Source: Desulfobulbaceae bacterium
GTDB lineage: Bacteria > Desulfobacterota > Desulfobulbia > Desulfobulbales > Desulfobulbaceae
DNA length: 43,516 nt
Assembly: GCA_015484845.1 (NCBI GenBank)
Contig: WFUT01000137.1
Location: 1 to 43,516 of the forward strand
Direction of reading: 5' to 3'
A program made the translations under genes and the position numbers. Positions 35,653 through 43,516 of the stretch are shown here, in pieces; positions within the stretch are counted from its first letter, which is position 1; every line of letters begins with the position of its first letter. The notes below the pieces were generated by a model, which saw only the letters and a program-made list of their open reading frames with translations, ran no database searches and had not been told where the DNA came from.

Positions 35653-36921
35653 CTAGCTGTTGTCTCGTACCCTGCGGGCCAGGGAGTGCGCCTGTTCGGT
35701 AACGGTGCCCTGCAGGGGCACGGTCTCCTGTTCCCTGGTTTCCATGTTGCGCAGGATCGCTTCCTGCTGTTGGAGCTCGTTGTCGCCGATGATCAGGGTG
35801 TGGGCCGCGTTGACCCGGCCGGCCTGCTTCATCTGGGCCTTGAGGCTGCGGCCGCTGTGGTCCATGGCCACCTTCAGGCCCTGCCGCCGCAGCTGGTGGA
35901 CCAGGGGAAAGGCATGGCCGGCGGCCTTCTCACCCAGGGCGGCGACAAAGAGATCCATGCGCGGCCCGGGCCGGGCGACCTCCTGCTGCTCCATGAGCAG
36001 GGCGATGCGCTCCATGCCCATGGCAAAGCCGATACCCGGCAGGGCAGGGCCGCCGAGCTGCTCGATGAGGCCGTCGTAGCGGCCGCCGGCGCCGATGGCC
36101 GCCTGGGCGCCGAGATCGCCGGTGATGAACTCGAAGGTGGTACGGGTATAGTAATCCAGGCCCCGGACCATGAACCGGTTGACACTGTAGGCGACGCCCA
36201 GGGCCTCCAGGTTGCGGCAGACGTGGGCAAAGTGATCGTCGCACGGGCCGCACAGGGCATCCAGGATCGAGGGCGCGTCCTGGACCTGGCTCCGGCAGTC
36301 CGGGTTCTTGCAGTCCAGGACCCGCAGGGGATTGGTGTCAATGCGGCGGTCGCAGTCGCGGCAGAGCCGGTCTCGCCGCTCCTTGAGGAAACTGACCAGT
36401 TGGCGCCGGAACCCGGGCCGGCACTCCGGGCATCCCAGGGAATTGATCTCCAGGCTGGCGCTGATGCCGAGTTCGTCGAGCAGCATGCGGCCCATGGCGA
36501 TCAATTCGGCGTCCACCCGCGGCTCGGATGCGCCGATGACCTCCACGTCCATCTGGTGGAACTGCCGCAGCCGGCCCTTCTGGGGCCGCTCGTGGCGGAA
36601 CATGGGGCCGATGGTGTAGAGCCGCTGCACCGGCTGCTGCACGTGCAGGCCGTGTTCGATGAAGGCGCGCAGCAGGGAGGCGGTCCCCTCGGGCCGCATG
36701 GTGATGCCCTTGTCGGGAAAGGTGTACATCTCCTTTTCGACGATATCGGTGGCCTCGCCGATGGAACGGGCAAAGAGCTCGGTCTTTTCCAGGATGGGCA
36801 GCCGGATCTCGCGGGCGCCGAACCGTTCAAAGATGTCCCTGGCCACACCTTCCATGTACTGCCAGCGGACCGCCTCGTCGGGCAGAATGTCTTTGAAGCC
36901 GTTGATGGCCTTGATTTTCAA
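35653..36921 (-). CDS. hisS: Histidyl-tRNA synthetase (TTG start)
   Basis: Class II synthetase of 422 residues. Family motifs: motif 2 region MRPEGTASLLRAFIEHGL, MFRHERPQKGRLRQFHQMDVEVIG, histidine-binding LDYYTRTTFEF and GGRYDGLIEQLGG, motif 3 GIGFAMGMERI. The anticodon domain is at the C-terminus. The start codon is TTG at 36921, with GGAGG 5 bases before it; the family N-terminus KAINGFKDILPDE begins right there and no ATG fits. Four Cys in CPECRPGF, CRDCDRRI, CKNPDC and CGPCDDHF form a Cys-rich insertion. Confidence 0.96.
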   Translation of the reverse strand: MKIKAINGFKDILPDEAVRWQYMEGVARDIFERFGAREIRLPILEKTELFARSIGEATDIVEKEMYTFPDKGITMRPEGTASLLRAFIEHGLHVQQPVQRLYTIGPMFRHERPQKGRLRQFHQMDVEVIGASEPRVDAELIAMGRMLLDELGISASLEINSLGCPECRPGFRRQLVSFLKERRDRLCRDCDRRIDTNPLRVLDCKNPDCRSQVQDAPSILDALCGPCDDHFAHVCRNLEALGVAYSVNRFMVRGLDYYTRTTFEFITGDLGAQAAIGAGGRYDGLIEQLGGPALPGIGFAMGMERIALLMEQQEVARPGPRMDLFVAALGEKAAGHAFPLVHQLRRQGLKVAMDHSGRSLKAQMKQAGRVNAAHTLIIGDNELQQQEAILRNMETREQETVPLQGTVTEQAHSLARRVRDNS

Positions 36922-37006
36922 GTCTTCCTCCGTGTAAAAGACGTTCGCCGGCCCCTGGCGGCTGCAGGGAAACCGGCACCGGGTCAGGAAAAAAATAAAA
37001 ATTTAA

Positions 37007-37036
37007 AATTTACTCGAATTACGGGGGAAAAGTCAA
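37007..37036 (-). promoter_or_regulatory. Sigma-70 promoter of hisS-aspS
   Basis: On the minus strand TTGACT, 18 bases, TAAATT, followed by an AT-rich stretch. Leader about 75-80 bases. Confidence 0.55.
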
Positions 37037-37218
37037 GCCGATCCGCCGTAATTATGGTATAAACCTTCATCCGCGGCGCGCCAGGAACAACAGGCAATGA
37101 AAACAGCTGGATAGGGAAACCGGGATGTATCCGGCCGATGTTGCCGCGGCTGCCGGGATGCAGGGGCGCTAGACCGGCAAAATCTTTTTTGTTCCATGGT
37201 TTCCCGGCGTTTTTCTGG

Positions 37219-37224
37219 TATAAT
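37219..37224 (+). promoter_or_regulatory. Extended -10 promoter candidate
   Basis: TGG immediately before a perfect TATAAT (extended -10), without a good -35. It lies upstream of the second promoter at 37275. Confidence 0.45.
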
Positions 37225-37247
37225 ATATTGACTGAAAAAGTGTGATT

Positions 37248-37264
37248 CCCCGGTGCGACCGGGG
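37248..37264 (+). other. Tight hairpin in the nitronate-monooxygenase leader
   Basis: Arms CCCCGGT/ACCGGGG with a 3-base loop GCG, between the two promoter candidates. No T-run follows. Confidence 0.5.
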
Positions 37265-37274
37265 CAGAGCAGAC

Positions 37275-37303
37275 TTGACAACACGGGGTGTTCGCGGCAT
37301 TAT
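37275..37303 (+). promoter_or_regulatory. Sigma-70 promoter of the nitronate-monooxygenase-like gene
   Basis: Perfect TTGACA, 17-base spacer, CATTAT. Start expected ~27 bases before the gene. Confidence 0.6.
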
Positions 37304-37336
37304 TCAGCCCTACGTTCTTGAGTGAAAAGGATATAG

Positions 37337-38302
37337 ATGAAATTACCACCACTTAAAATCGGCTCCCTGGTGGCCCGCATACCGATTATCCAGGGTGGGA
37401 TGTCCATCCGGGTCTCCACCTCGGCCCTGGCCGTGCCCGTGGCCGAATGCGGCGGTATCGGGACCATAGGAGGTTCCGGCCTGCCGGTCCCCGAGCTGCA
37501 GGAGGATATCCGCCGGGCCAAGCGTGCCACCGACGGCGTGATCGCCGTCAATATCATGTACGCGATGAAGGACTTCTATGAACTGGTCATGGGGTCCATC
37601 GAGGCCGGCGCGGACATGATCATCACCGGCGCCGGTTTTTCGCGCGACATTTTCAAGATCGGCAAGAAATACAACATTCCCATTGTCTCCATCGTCTCCT
37701 CGCCCGCCTTTGCCAGGCTGGCCGAACGTCTTGGCGCAGCGGCCATTGTCGTCGAGGCCACCGAGGCCGGCGGTCACCTGGGCACGGACAGGAAGCTGCG
37801 CGACATCTTTCCCGAGGTCAGGAAGGTGGTCTCCAAGGTCCCGCTCATCGCGGCCGGCGGGATCACCAACGGCTTCGAGATGGCGGAAATGATGGACCGC
37901 TACGGTGCCGATGGCGTACAGATCGCCTCCCGTTTCGTGCTCAGCGAGGAATGCTCGGTCTCCCGCGAGTTCAAGGAGACCTTTCTCAAGGCCCGCAAGG
38001 AAGACATCATCCTGGTCCAGTCCCCGGTGGGTATGCCGGGCCGGGCGATCAGGACGCCCTTTGTCGAGCAGATGCAGCGGGGCGAGGACGTCTCGGCCAA
38101 GGAGTGCAAGTTCAAGTGCCTCAAGAAATGCAGTTACAAGTACTGTATCAATGACCGGCTGATGGCCTCCTGCACCGGGGACGTGGAGCACGGCCTTGTC
38201 TTCTCCGGGGCCAACACCTACCGCATGAACGAGATCCTGCCGGTGCGCGAGATCTTTGACCAGTTTGTCCGTGATGCCGAATCCGTCTACCGAGAAAAAT
38301 AG
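37337..38302 (+). CDS. Nitronate monooxygenase / FabK-like FMN flavoprotein
   Basis: TIM-barrel FMN enzyme of 321 residues in the 2-nitropropane dioxygenase family. Motifs: PIIQGGMSIRVSTSALAVPVAECGG at the N-terminus, ADMIITGAGFSRDIF, VVEATEAGGHLGTD (FMN phosphate region), IAAGGITNGFEMAEMM and GADGVQIASRFVLSEEC. Unusually it has a Cys cluster near residues 257-270 (CKFKCLKKCSYKYC), which could hold a metal or Fe-S centre; similar clusters occur in anaerobe homologues as far as I recall. FabK-type enoyl-ACP reductase activity is the main alternative. AAAGGA precedes the ATG. Confidence 0.85.
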   Translation: MKLPPLKIGSLVARIPIIQGGMSIRVSTSALAVPVAECGGIGTIGGSGLPVPELQEDIRRAKRATDGVIAVNIMYAMKDFYELVMGSIEAGADMIITGAGFSRDIFKIGKKYNIPIVSIVSSPAFARLAERLGAAAIVVEATEAGGHLGTDRKLRDIFPEVRKVVSKVPLIAAGGITNGFEMAEMMDRYGADGVQIASRFVLSEECSVSREFKETFLKARKEDIILVQSPVGMPGRAIRTPFVEQMQRGEDVSAKECKFKCLKKCSYKYCINDRLMASCTGDVEHGLVFSGANTYRMNEILPVREIFDQFVRDAESVYREK

Positions 38303-38359
38303 ATCATCCCTTGAATCCCTTGTCTTTCCATTGCCCGCAATCCGGCACTTTTCCCACTG

Positions 38360-39748
38360 ATGACCATGACAGCAGCAGTTGACAGCGGGGGCAGCGAACC
38401 GGACCGTGACGGCGGCGTGACCGCCAGGGTGATCCCCGAATCCGAGCATCCCATCCGGGAACAGGATATCGACCTGGAGGCCCTCAAGGTCCTCTACCGT
38501 CTCCGCGATGCCGGTTTTTCCGGTTACCTGGTGGGGGGCGGTGTACGGGATCTCTACCTGGGCAAGCGGCCCAAGGACTTTGATATCTCCACCAACGCCA
38601 GGCCGGGCCAGTTGCGCAAGCTCTTCCGCAATTCGCGGACCATCGGGCGGCGGTTCCGCCTGGTCCAGGTCTTTTTCCGGGGCAACAAGATCATAGAGGT
38701 CTCCACCCTCCGTTCCCAGTCGGAGTATGACATCAACGAGCCGGACAAGGTCCTGCCCAGCAACAACACCTTCGGTACCCTGGAGGAGGACGCCTTCCGC
38801 CGCGACCTGACCATCAATTCCCTCTTCTACGAGATCGAGACCAGGTCAATCATCGATTACGTGCACGGGGTGGAGGACCTGGACCAGGGGGTGATCCGCA
38901 TCGTTGGCGAGCCGCAGCGACGCATCACCAGGGACCCGGTCCGGATGATGCGGGCGGTGCGGCACGCGGCCCGCAACGATTTCACCATTGAAAAGAAGAC
39001 CTGGCAGGCCATTGTCGACAACCGGGACAAACTGACCCTCTGCCCTCCGTCGCGCATCCGCGATGAGCTGCTCAAGGACCTCCGTTCCGGTGCCAGCCGG
39101 CCATGGGCCGAGATCTGCATCCGCTCCGGGCTGTGGTTCACCCTCTTCCCTTTCTACCGTTCCATGCTGACCGGCCGCAATGCCGGCAAGGGCAGGGAGG
39201 AACTCCTCGCGGTCCTGGCTGCCCTGGACCGGCTGTACAGCGCGGCCGGCGACCGCCGGGTCAATGTGCCTGAATACATGCTCTTTGCCGCCATGCTCCT
39301 GCCCTGGGCATGCCACCGTTTTGACCTGCCCGGCATCGCCACCCTGAAGGGGGCCGCCTACAGCCAGCTCATGCGCGCCATCCGCGCCGAGCTCGACCAG
39401 GTCTTTGGTGAGCAGTTCAATGTCAAGCGGATGACCAAGGAGACCATCGCCACCCTCTTTGTTCACCTTGTCACCTTCCGCCAGCACCATCGCAATGGCT
39501 CCTGGCCCAAGTGGCTGGAGAAGAAGAGCTATTTTGCCGACTGTTCCCGTTTTTACGGCCTGTACCAGGAGGCGCGGGGCGGTCCGGAGGTGGATGTCGC
39601 CCTCTTTGCCGACACCCCGGCCGACGAACAGCCGGTTGCCACCGCCGGCGACCGGCGACCGGGCAGTGGCCGCTCCCGGGGCAGGCGGGGGATCAACCCG
39701 GCCTTTTCGAGCAGAAAGAGGGGGGTCTTCGGCCTGCGCAAGGGATAA
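38360..39748 (+). CDS. pcnB: Poly(A) polymerase PcnB-like nucleotidyltransferase
   Basis: Class II polynucleotide adenylyltransferase of 462 residues. The head domain has YLVGGGVRDLYLGKRPKDFDISTNA (catalytic DxD), RRFRLVQVFF, EEDAFRRDLTINSLFY and GEPQRRITRDPVRMMRAVR. A helical body follows, and a basic tail (SRGRRGINPAFSSRKRG) as in PcnB. The tail and the body motifs favour poly(A) polymerase over CCA-adding enzyme, though these are hard to separate by eye. It adds A-tails that mark RNA for decay. It starts 57 bases after the flavoprotein gene. Confidence 0.87.
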   Translation: MTMTAAVDSGGSEPDRDGGVTARVIPESEHPIREQDIDLEALKVLYRLRDAGFSGYLVGGGVRDLYLGKRPKDFDISTNARPGQLRKLFRNSRTIGRRFRLVQVFFRGNKIIEVSTLRSQSEYDINEPDKVLPSNNTFGTLEEDAFRRDLTINSLFYEIETRSIIDYVHGVEDLDQGVIRIVGEPQRRITRDPVRMMRAVRHAARNDFTIEKKTWQAIVDNRDKLTLCPPSRIRDELLKDLRSGASRPWAEICIRSGLWFTLFPFYRSMLTGRNAGKGREELLAVLAALDRLYSAAGDRRVNVPEYMLFAAMLLPWACHRFDLPGIATLKGAAYSQLMRAIRAELDQVFGEQFNVKRMTKETIATLFVHLVTFRQHHRNGSWPKWLEKKSYFADCSRFYGLYQEARGGPEVDVALFADTPADEQPVATAGDRRPGSGRSRGRRGINPAFSSRKRGVFGLRKG

Positions 39749-39766
39749 TTTTTCCGTTTTCCCACC

Positions 39767-39794
39767 TTGCATCGGCACGGTCAGGGCTTATAAT
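39767..39794 (+). promoter_or_regulatory. Sigma-70 promoter of the EEP-family gene
   Basis: TTGCAT, 16 bases, perfect TATAAT. The transcript would start near 39801, very close to the gene, so its leader is short. Confidence 0.6.
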
Positions 39795-39820
39795 AAAGAA
39801 GGTGCGTGCTGCCGCGGCCG

Positions 39821-40651
39821 ATGGCCCGCCTGTTGCGGCGGCCCGCGCGAAGATCCCTTTTTGCCCTGAAACCGAGGATGCCGCCATTGCGTTTTCTGCT
39901 CTACAATATCCGTTACTGCGCCGGTATAGGCGCCCATTTTCACCTGCCGCTCCCCTATGCCGGCTACCTGAAGCGGTCCACCAGGAACCTGGATCGGCTG
40001 GTCTCCTTCATCAGGTCGGTGCAGCCGGATATTGTCGGCCTGGTCGAGGTGGACAGTGGTTCGTTTCGCAGCGACAACCGGTGCCAGGCCGAGGTTATCG
40101 CCAGGGCCCTGAACTACAACCACCTGGTCGAGACCAAGTATGGTGTTGACTCGGTGGCCAACAGGCTGCCCCTGCTCAACAGGCAGGGGAATGCCCTCCT
40201 GAGCCGCCAGCCCATTGTCAGCTATCACTACCACTACTTTGAACAGGGGGTGAAACGGCTGATCATCGAGGCCCGCCTGGAGGAGGTGACCATCTTCCTG
40301 GTCCATCTCTCGCTGACCTACCGCAATCGCCAGTACCAACTGGAGCAGCTCTACCACCTGATCAAGCGGGTGAACGGTCCCCTGATAGTGGCCGGCGATT
40401 TCAACATCCTCTGGGGCGACCGGGAGCTGGAACTCTTCCTGGCCGCCACCGGCCTGCTCTCCGCCAATAACGAGGGAATGCCTTCCCATCCGAGCAGGGC
40501 CCCGAAACGGCAGCTGGATTTTATCCTCCATTCCCGTGACCTGGTGGTCACCGATTTCCAGGTTCCCTCGGTCACCCTGTCCGATCATGCGCCGCTGCTC
40601 TGCGATTTCAGCAGGAGCCGGGTGGCTGACAGGTCGCTACAGGCCGCGTGA
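39821..40651 (+). CDS. Endonuclease/exonuclease/phosphatase-family hydrolase
   Basis: EEP-fold metal-dependent hydrolase of 276 residues from this ATG. Motifs: FLLYNIRYCAG (Asn), DIVGLVEVDSGS (metal-binding Glu), FLVHLSLTYRNRQYQ, GPLIVAGDFNILWGD (catalytic Asp-Asn) and SDHAPLLCDF (Asp-His). The substrate could be nucleic acid, lipid or sugar phosphate. The start is uncertain: GTG at 39806, this ATG, or ATG at 39878 directly before the fold (MPPLRFLLYNIRY); none has a good ribosome-binding site. It ends 8 bases from the convergent pgeF gene. Confidence 0.85.
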   Translation: MARLLRRPARRSLFALKPRMPPLRFLLYNIRYCAGIGAHFHLPLPYAGYLKRSTRNLDRLVSFIRSVQPDIVGLVEVDSGSFRSDNRCQAEVIARALNYNHLVETKYGVDSVANRLPLLNRQGNALLSRQPIVSYHYHYFEQGVKRLIIEARLEEVTIFLVHLSLTYRNRQYQLEQLYHLIKRVNGPLIVAGDFNILWGDRELELFLAATGLLSANNEGMPSHPSRAPKRQLDFILHSRDLVVTDFQVPSVTLSDHAPLLCDFSRSRVADRSLQAA

Positions 40652-40659
40652 GTCCCTGT

Positions 40660-41451
40660 TCAGGGCACCCCTGTCTCCTCCCCGGGCGGCAGCAGCATGA
40701 TCACCGAGCCGTTACGGCCGGTGATGCCGTTGTTTTCCCCCTTTGCCCTGCGAAAGGAAAAAAAATCCCTGCTGCAGCGACTGCAGATCCCGGCAATGGT
40801 GATGTTCTCCGCCCGCAGGCCGGCCCGGCGCAGCTGCCAGCGGCTGATCTCCCAGAAATTGAAGTGGTTTTCACCTGAACGGAAACGGGCAAAGGCCTCA
40901 GGCAGTTCCAGGGCATGGTTGACGAACTGGCTGCAGCAGGGGCCCAGGGAGGGGCTGACAAAGGCCAGCAGGCGGGAGGGGTCAGTGGCAAAGGCCTCTG
41001 TCATCCGGGCAACGGTACGACCGATGATGTTACGCACCGATCCGCGCCAGCCGCTGTGTATGGCCCCGATGGCCCCCTGTTCGGGATCGTGCAGGAGAAC
41101 GGCCTGGCAGTCGGCCTGCTGGATCAGCAGGCCGATACCGGGCCGGTCGGTGATCAGGGCGTCCACGCCGGGGATCTCTGTTCCCTCCACGGGACCGGAG
41201 ACCAGGTGGATCCGGTCCGAGTGGACCTGCCTCGCCGAGACCAGTGCCTCAAGGCCCAGTGTCGCCCGTACCCGATCGCGGTTGCCAGCCACCTTTCCCG
41301 GGTCATCGCCGACCCCGTAGCTGAGGTTGAGCGAGGCAAAAGGCGGTCCGCTCATGCCGCCATGGCGGGTGAACATCGCCAGCCGTATGGCGGCGGCATC
41401 ACCTTCCAGCCACCTGAGGCTGTTCTCTGTACGCCAGCGCAGTCTGTTCAT
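40660..41451 (-). CDS. pgeF: Peptidoglycan editing factor PgeF (YfiH/laccase-like domain)
   Basis: 263 residues, formerly called multicopper polyphenol oxidase. The zinc site is intact: ARQVHSDRIH, ADCQAVLLHD and GAIHSGWRGS. FVSPSLGPCCSQF and the C-terminal CSRCSRDFFSFRRAKG complete the signature. Relatives prevent misincorporation of Ser into peptidoglycan or act as purine nucleoside phosphorylases. ATG at 41451 is preferred over an upstream in-frame TTG (41484). It is the last gene on its side, tail to tail with the EEP gene. Confidence 0.9.
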   Translation of the reverse strand: MNRLRWRTENSLRWLEGDAAAIRLAMFTRHGGMSGPPFASLNLSYGVGDDPGKVAGNRDRVRATLGLEALVSARQVHSDRIHLVSGPVEGTEIPGVDALITDRPGIGLLIQQADCQAVLLHDPEQGAIGAIHSGWRGSVRNIIGRTVARMTEAFATDPSRLLAFVSPSLGPCCSQFVNHALELPEAFARFRSGENHFNFWEISRWQLRRAGLRAENITIAGICSRCSRDFFSFRRAKGENNGITGRNGSVIMLLPPGEETGVP

Positions 41452-41576
41452 GTCGGATTGTCTATCAGGTCCAGCGGTTGGCAATCTCGGAGTGCGGAAT
41501 CCAGGAGACAGGCAGCAGGGGCCGGACCGGCCTCCGCCTGCGGCGCAGTTGCAGGGACCGGCTCCTGTTGCCCGAT

Positions 41577-41614
41577 AAAAAAAGGGAAGGCCCCGGCGGG
41601 ACCTTCCCTTTTTT
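41577..41614 (-). terminator. Rho-independent terminator of the porin gene
   Basis: GGGAAGG/CCTTCCC stem with an 11-base loop, flanked by A7 on one side and T6 on the other, so it can end transcription in both directions. It begins 27 bases past the porin stop codon on the minus strand. Confidence 0.9.
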
Positions 41615-41640
41615 CTTGTGTATCTCTCCTGCCAGTCGGT

Positions 41641-43224
41641 CTAGAAGTAGGCCTCGAAGGTCAGGTAGATCTGGTTGGCATCCTGGACCGGGTTCACGCC
41701 CATGGCCTGCAGCTCGAACCGCTCGTCGTCCAGGTCGTAGGGCTTGACATTCCAGTCAAAGCCGCCGGAGTAGTTGTAGTCATAGTACTGCCAGCCGAGG
41801 CGGACAAAGGTCTTGGCGTACTTGGAGATGGCCTCGCCGGTGGGCAGGTCGTAGATCAGGTAGAGCTCGAAGACCTGGCCGCGGGTGGCGAGCTTGGACA
41901 TGTAGAGATCGTCATGACCCGGCGTAAAGGCGATCCAGTACTGGGAACCGTAGTTGTACTCGGCGCCGAGCTTGAGGCCCAGGTTGTTGAGATCGTAACG
42001 GATACCGGCATAGACATTGTAGCCGTCCTCGGAACTGGTGTTGGGACCGGTGGTGCCCATCTGCATGCCGACAACGTCGTTGAACAGGCCGTTGCCGTTG
42101 GGATCGGTATGGCTCCAGCCACCGGCGATGAAGTAGTTGAGGTTGCTGATCCGGTCCATGTACACCGTGGAGGTATGGAAGATGTTGCCGAGCTGCTTCC
42201 TGTCTCCCATGCCGGAGATGTTACCGAACTCCTGGTTGATGATCGGATCCTGGAAGTTGGGATAGCTGAAGATGTTGGTAACGGCAAAGGACTGCAGGTT
42301 CCAGAACCTGGGCCCTCTCTTCATGATATCCCAGTCAATGCCCATGAAGTCGGTGTCAGCGAGCTTGTTGGACGCCGAGTCGCCCTGGAGGCCGTTCTCG
42401 AAACCGCGGCCGTAGCAGAGGCGGATGCGGCCGGTACCCATGGCCTCGCTGCCCCAGGCATAGGCATAGCCCAGGGAGATACCGTCAAAGGGGTAGTCCA
42501 TGTAGGCGATGGGGGTGCCCATGCGCTGGTCGGTGCCCATGCGCAGGTGGGCGGGCGGTCCGTCGGTGGTGGGCCGGCGGCCGATGGAGAACCAGATCGG
42601 CAGGCCGCCGATGTTGTTCCAGTTGACGAATGCTCGGTCGACCCGCAGGGCGTTGTCGGACGGGGTACGGGTGGAGTTGCCGTCGAACTGCGGAAAGATG
42701 GTGCCGGAATCATCCCGGAAGGCGGACTCCATGCCCCATACCTTGTACATGGCCAGGCGGGCCTTGAACTCGACGTTCTCGGTGGCCTTGACCCGCATGT
42801 TGAGGCGGAAACGGTTGGTGAAGATGGTGTCGTTGGAGAGGTCACCGGTGGCCTGCTTGGCATAGACGGGCGCTCCGTTGGCGTCGACTCCGGTCATCAG
42901 CAGCGGGGTGCCGGCAGCAAAGACGGTGTTGCCCTTGTAGAAATCAGCCCGGGCCCTGAAATCACCATAGAACTTGAACCTGGCCGCAAGATCCCATGAC
43001 TCGGATTTCTCGTCGAGCATTTCGCCCATGTCATCGACCTTGTCGCCATACGTGGTGATGGTCTCATTCTGCTTGGCAAGCTGGGCTTTCAGGGCGTCAA
43101 GCTGACGGGAGAGTTCCTCGATCTTGCTCGTCAGATCCTGAGGTGCCTTGCCGGCGCTGGCAGAGGCCACTGCGGGCAGCGCAATCAGCCCGGCCAGCGC
43201 CAGCATGGAAAATTTCTTGACCAT
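41641..43224 (-). CDS. Outer-membrane beta-barrel porin, DUF3373-type
   Basis: 527 residues with a Sec signal peptide (residues 1-24, MVKKFSMLALAGLIALPAVASASA). A coiled-coil stretch lies near 30-75 (LTSKIEELSRQLDALKAQLAKQ), the SLH-like/trimerising type found before barrels. The rest alternates aromatic beta strands (WDLAARFKFYGDFRARADFY, RFRLNMRVKATENVEFKARLAMYKVWG) and ends EAYF with the terminal Phe that marks Bam substrates. GRRPTTDGPPAHLRMG and the overall pattern fit DUF3373 porins of sulfate reducers. AGGAGG precedes the ATG. Strong promoter and terminator suggest abundant, monocistronic expression. Confidence 0.88.
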   Translation of the reverse strand: MVKKFSMLALAGLIALPAVASASAGKAPQDLTSKIEELSRQLDALKAQLAKQNETITTYGDKVDDMGEMLDEKSESWDLAARFKFYGDFRARADFYKGNTVFAAGTPLLMTGVDANGAPVYAKQATGDLSNDTIFTNRFRLNMRVKATENVEFKARLAMYKVWGMESAFRDDSGTIFPQFDGNSTRTPSDNALRVDRAFVNWNNIGGLPIWFSIGRRPTTDGPPAHLRMGTDQRMGTPIAYMDYPFDGISLGYAYAWGSEAMGTGRIRLCYGRGFENGLQGDSASNKLADTDFMGIDWDIMKRGPRFWNLQSFAVTNIFSYPNFQDPIINQEFGNISGMGDRKQLGNIFHTSTVYMDRISNLNYFIAGGWSHTDPNGNGLFNDVVGMQMGTTGPNTSSEDGYNVYAGIRYDLNNLGLKLGAEYNYGSQYWIAFTPGHDDLYMSKLATRGQVFELYLIYDLPTGEAISKYAKTFVRLGWQYYDYNYSGGFDWNVKPYDLDDERFELQAMGVNPVQDANQIYLTFEAYF

Positions 43225-43293
43225 TCTCTTCTTCCTCCTAGGTGTTGGATTCTTTCAGGACATTCACGGTATGCTGATGGTCACACGTTGTGG

Positions 43294-43325
43294 TTGCCGT
43301 AACCGGACGGTCCCGCCTGCGGCAA
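43294..43325 (-). other. Hairpin in the porin 5' leader
   Basis: TTGCCG/CGGCAA arms around a 20-base loop that itself can pair GGACC/GGTCC-like bases. It lies ~70 bases before the start codon inside a ~130-base leader. Possible mRNA stabiliser or small-RNA target; inferred only. Confidence 0.35.
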
Positions 43326-43366
43326 TCGCACCATGAAACCTGCGAACACTGGTAACCTTGAGGGGA

Positions 43367-43395
43367 TTTGTATCGTATTTGACATGCCTTGTCAA
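43367..43395 (-). promoter_or_regulatory. Sigma-70 promoter of the porin gene
   Basis: On the minus strand a perfect TTGACA, 17 bases, TACAAA. The leader is ~130 bases. An A/T-rich block lies upstream (43409-43424). Confidence 0.75.
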
Positions 43396-43440
43396 CACGA
43401 TCGATGGAAAAAGTAAAAAAAATTGTACCCGGGGCAGGGG

Positions 43441-43507
43441 CCGGAGGGAACTCCGGGGGGCAGGGACACGTCCCGGCACCGGCACGGCCGGGGGACGACC
43501 GTGCCGG
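43441..43507. repeat. Cluster of GC hairpins at the right edge
   Basis: CCGGAG-GGAA-CTCCGG (43441-43456), then GGGAC/GTCCC (43463-43474), then CCGGCACGG/CCGTGCCGG (43479-43507) with an 11-base loop. No T-run follows within the window. It may be the 3' region or repeat of an off-window neighbour. Confidence 0.45.
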
Positions 43508-43516
43508 GGACAGGGA

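Larger units (their letters stand above)
36922..37336. other. 415-base divergent region between hisS and the nitronate-monooxygenase-like gene
   Basis: No gene supported. An AT-rich block lies at 36988-37012. It carries a minus-strand promoter (37007-37036), two plus-strand promoter candidates (37219-37224 and 37275-37303) and a tight hairpin (37248-37264). Confidence 0.6.

Overview
The window is GC-rich and gene-dense. The mix of genes suggests an anaerobic deltaproteobacterium of the Desulfobacterota, perhaps near Desulfobulbales. The main hints are a DVU0298-like HEAT-repeat protein, a DUF3373-type porin and a short ThiC-family protein. This placement is inference from gene content; no rRNA or other phylogenetic marker lies in the window, and I saw no tRNA, CRISPR array, transposase or phage gene.

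Layout. (1) 1-6891, minus strand: a chemosensory operon in the order MCP, CheW, CheR-TPR, CheW with an N-terminal Cys cluster, hybrid CheA-REC. This is the order of the Pseudomonas wspABCDE surface-sensing operon. The CheA runs off the left edge and carries two Hpt domains. (2) 6892-7437: gene-free DNA with a dispersed repeat and strong palindromes. (3) 7438-18822, minus strand: a short RNase D-like exonuclease, then a complete urea operon (urtABCDE-ureDABCEFG) behind a textbook sigma-54 promoter at 18922-18936. (4) 19162-20156, plus strand: two overlapping half-length permease genes. (5) 20209-22301, minus strand: an overlapping pair made of a glutamine-amidotransferase-like protein that has lost its catalytic triad and an unrecognised 436-residue protein. 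(6) 22630-24425, minus strand: glnK-amtB with a sigma-54-like promoter. (7) 24976-27747, plus strand: a ThiC-family gene with a long structured leader, a small membrane protein and a cNMP-binding-fold/DUF4388 protein. (8) 27823-30334, minus strand: SDR, FabB and a guanine-deaminase-like enzyme, tightly overlapped. (9) 30517-33775, plus strand: ferritin, HEAT protein, a nitrilase-RfaE2 fusion, a small HMA protein and an ArsR regulator. (10) 33822-36921, minus strand: aspS and hisS. (11) 37337-40651, plus strand: a nitronate-monooxygenase-like flavoprotein, PcnB and an EEP-fold hydrolase. (12) 40660-43224, minus strand: PgeF and a large outer-membrane porin with clear promoter and terminator.

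How the genes fit together. Regions 3 and 6 form a nitrogen-scavenging block: urea import, urea hydrolysis to ammonia, ammonium transport and its PII regulator, with sigma-54 promoter motifs in front of both units. The unrecognised pair in region 5 and the half-permeases in region 4 sit between these two units. The best candidates for something undescribed are the dead-GATase pair, the nitrilase-RfaE2 fusion, the dispersed repeat family shared by three intergenic regions, and the structured ThiC leader that lacks a recognisable TPP riboswitch.
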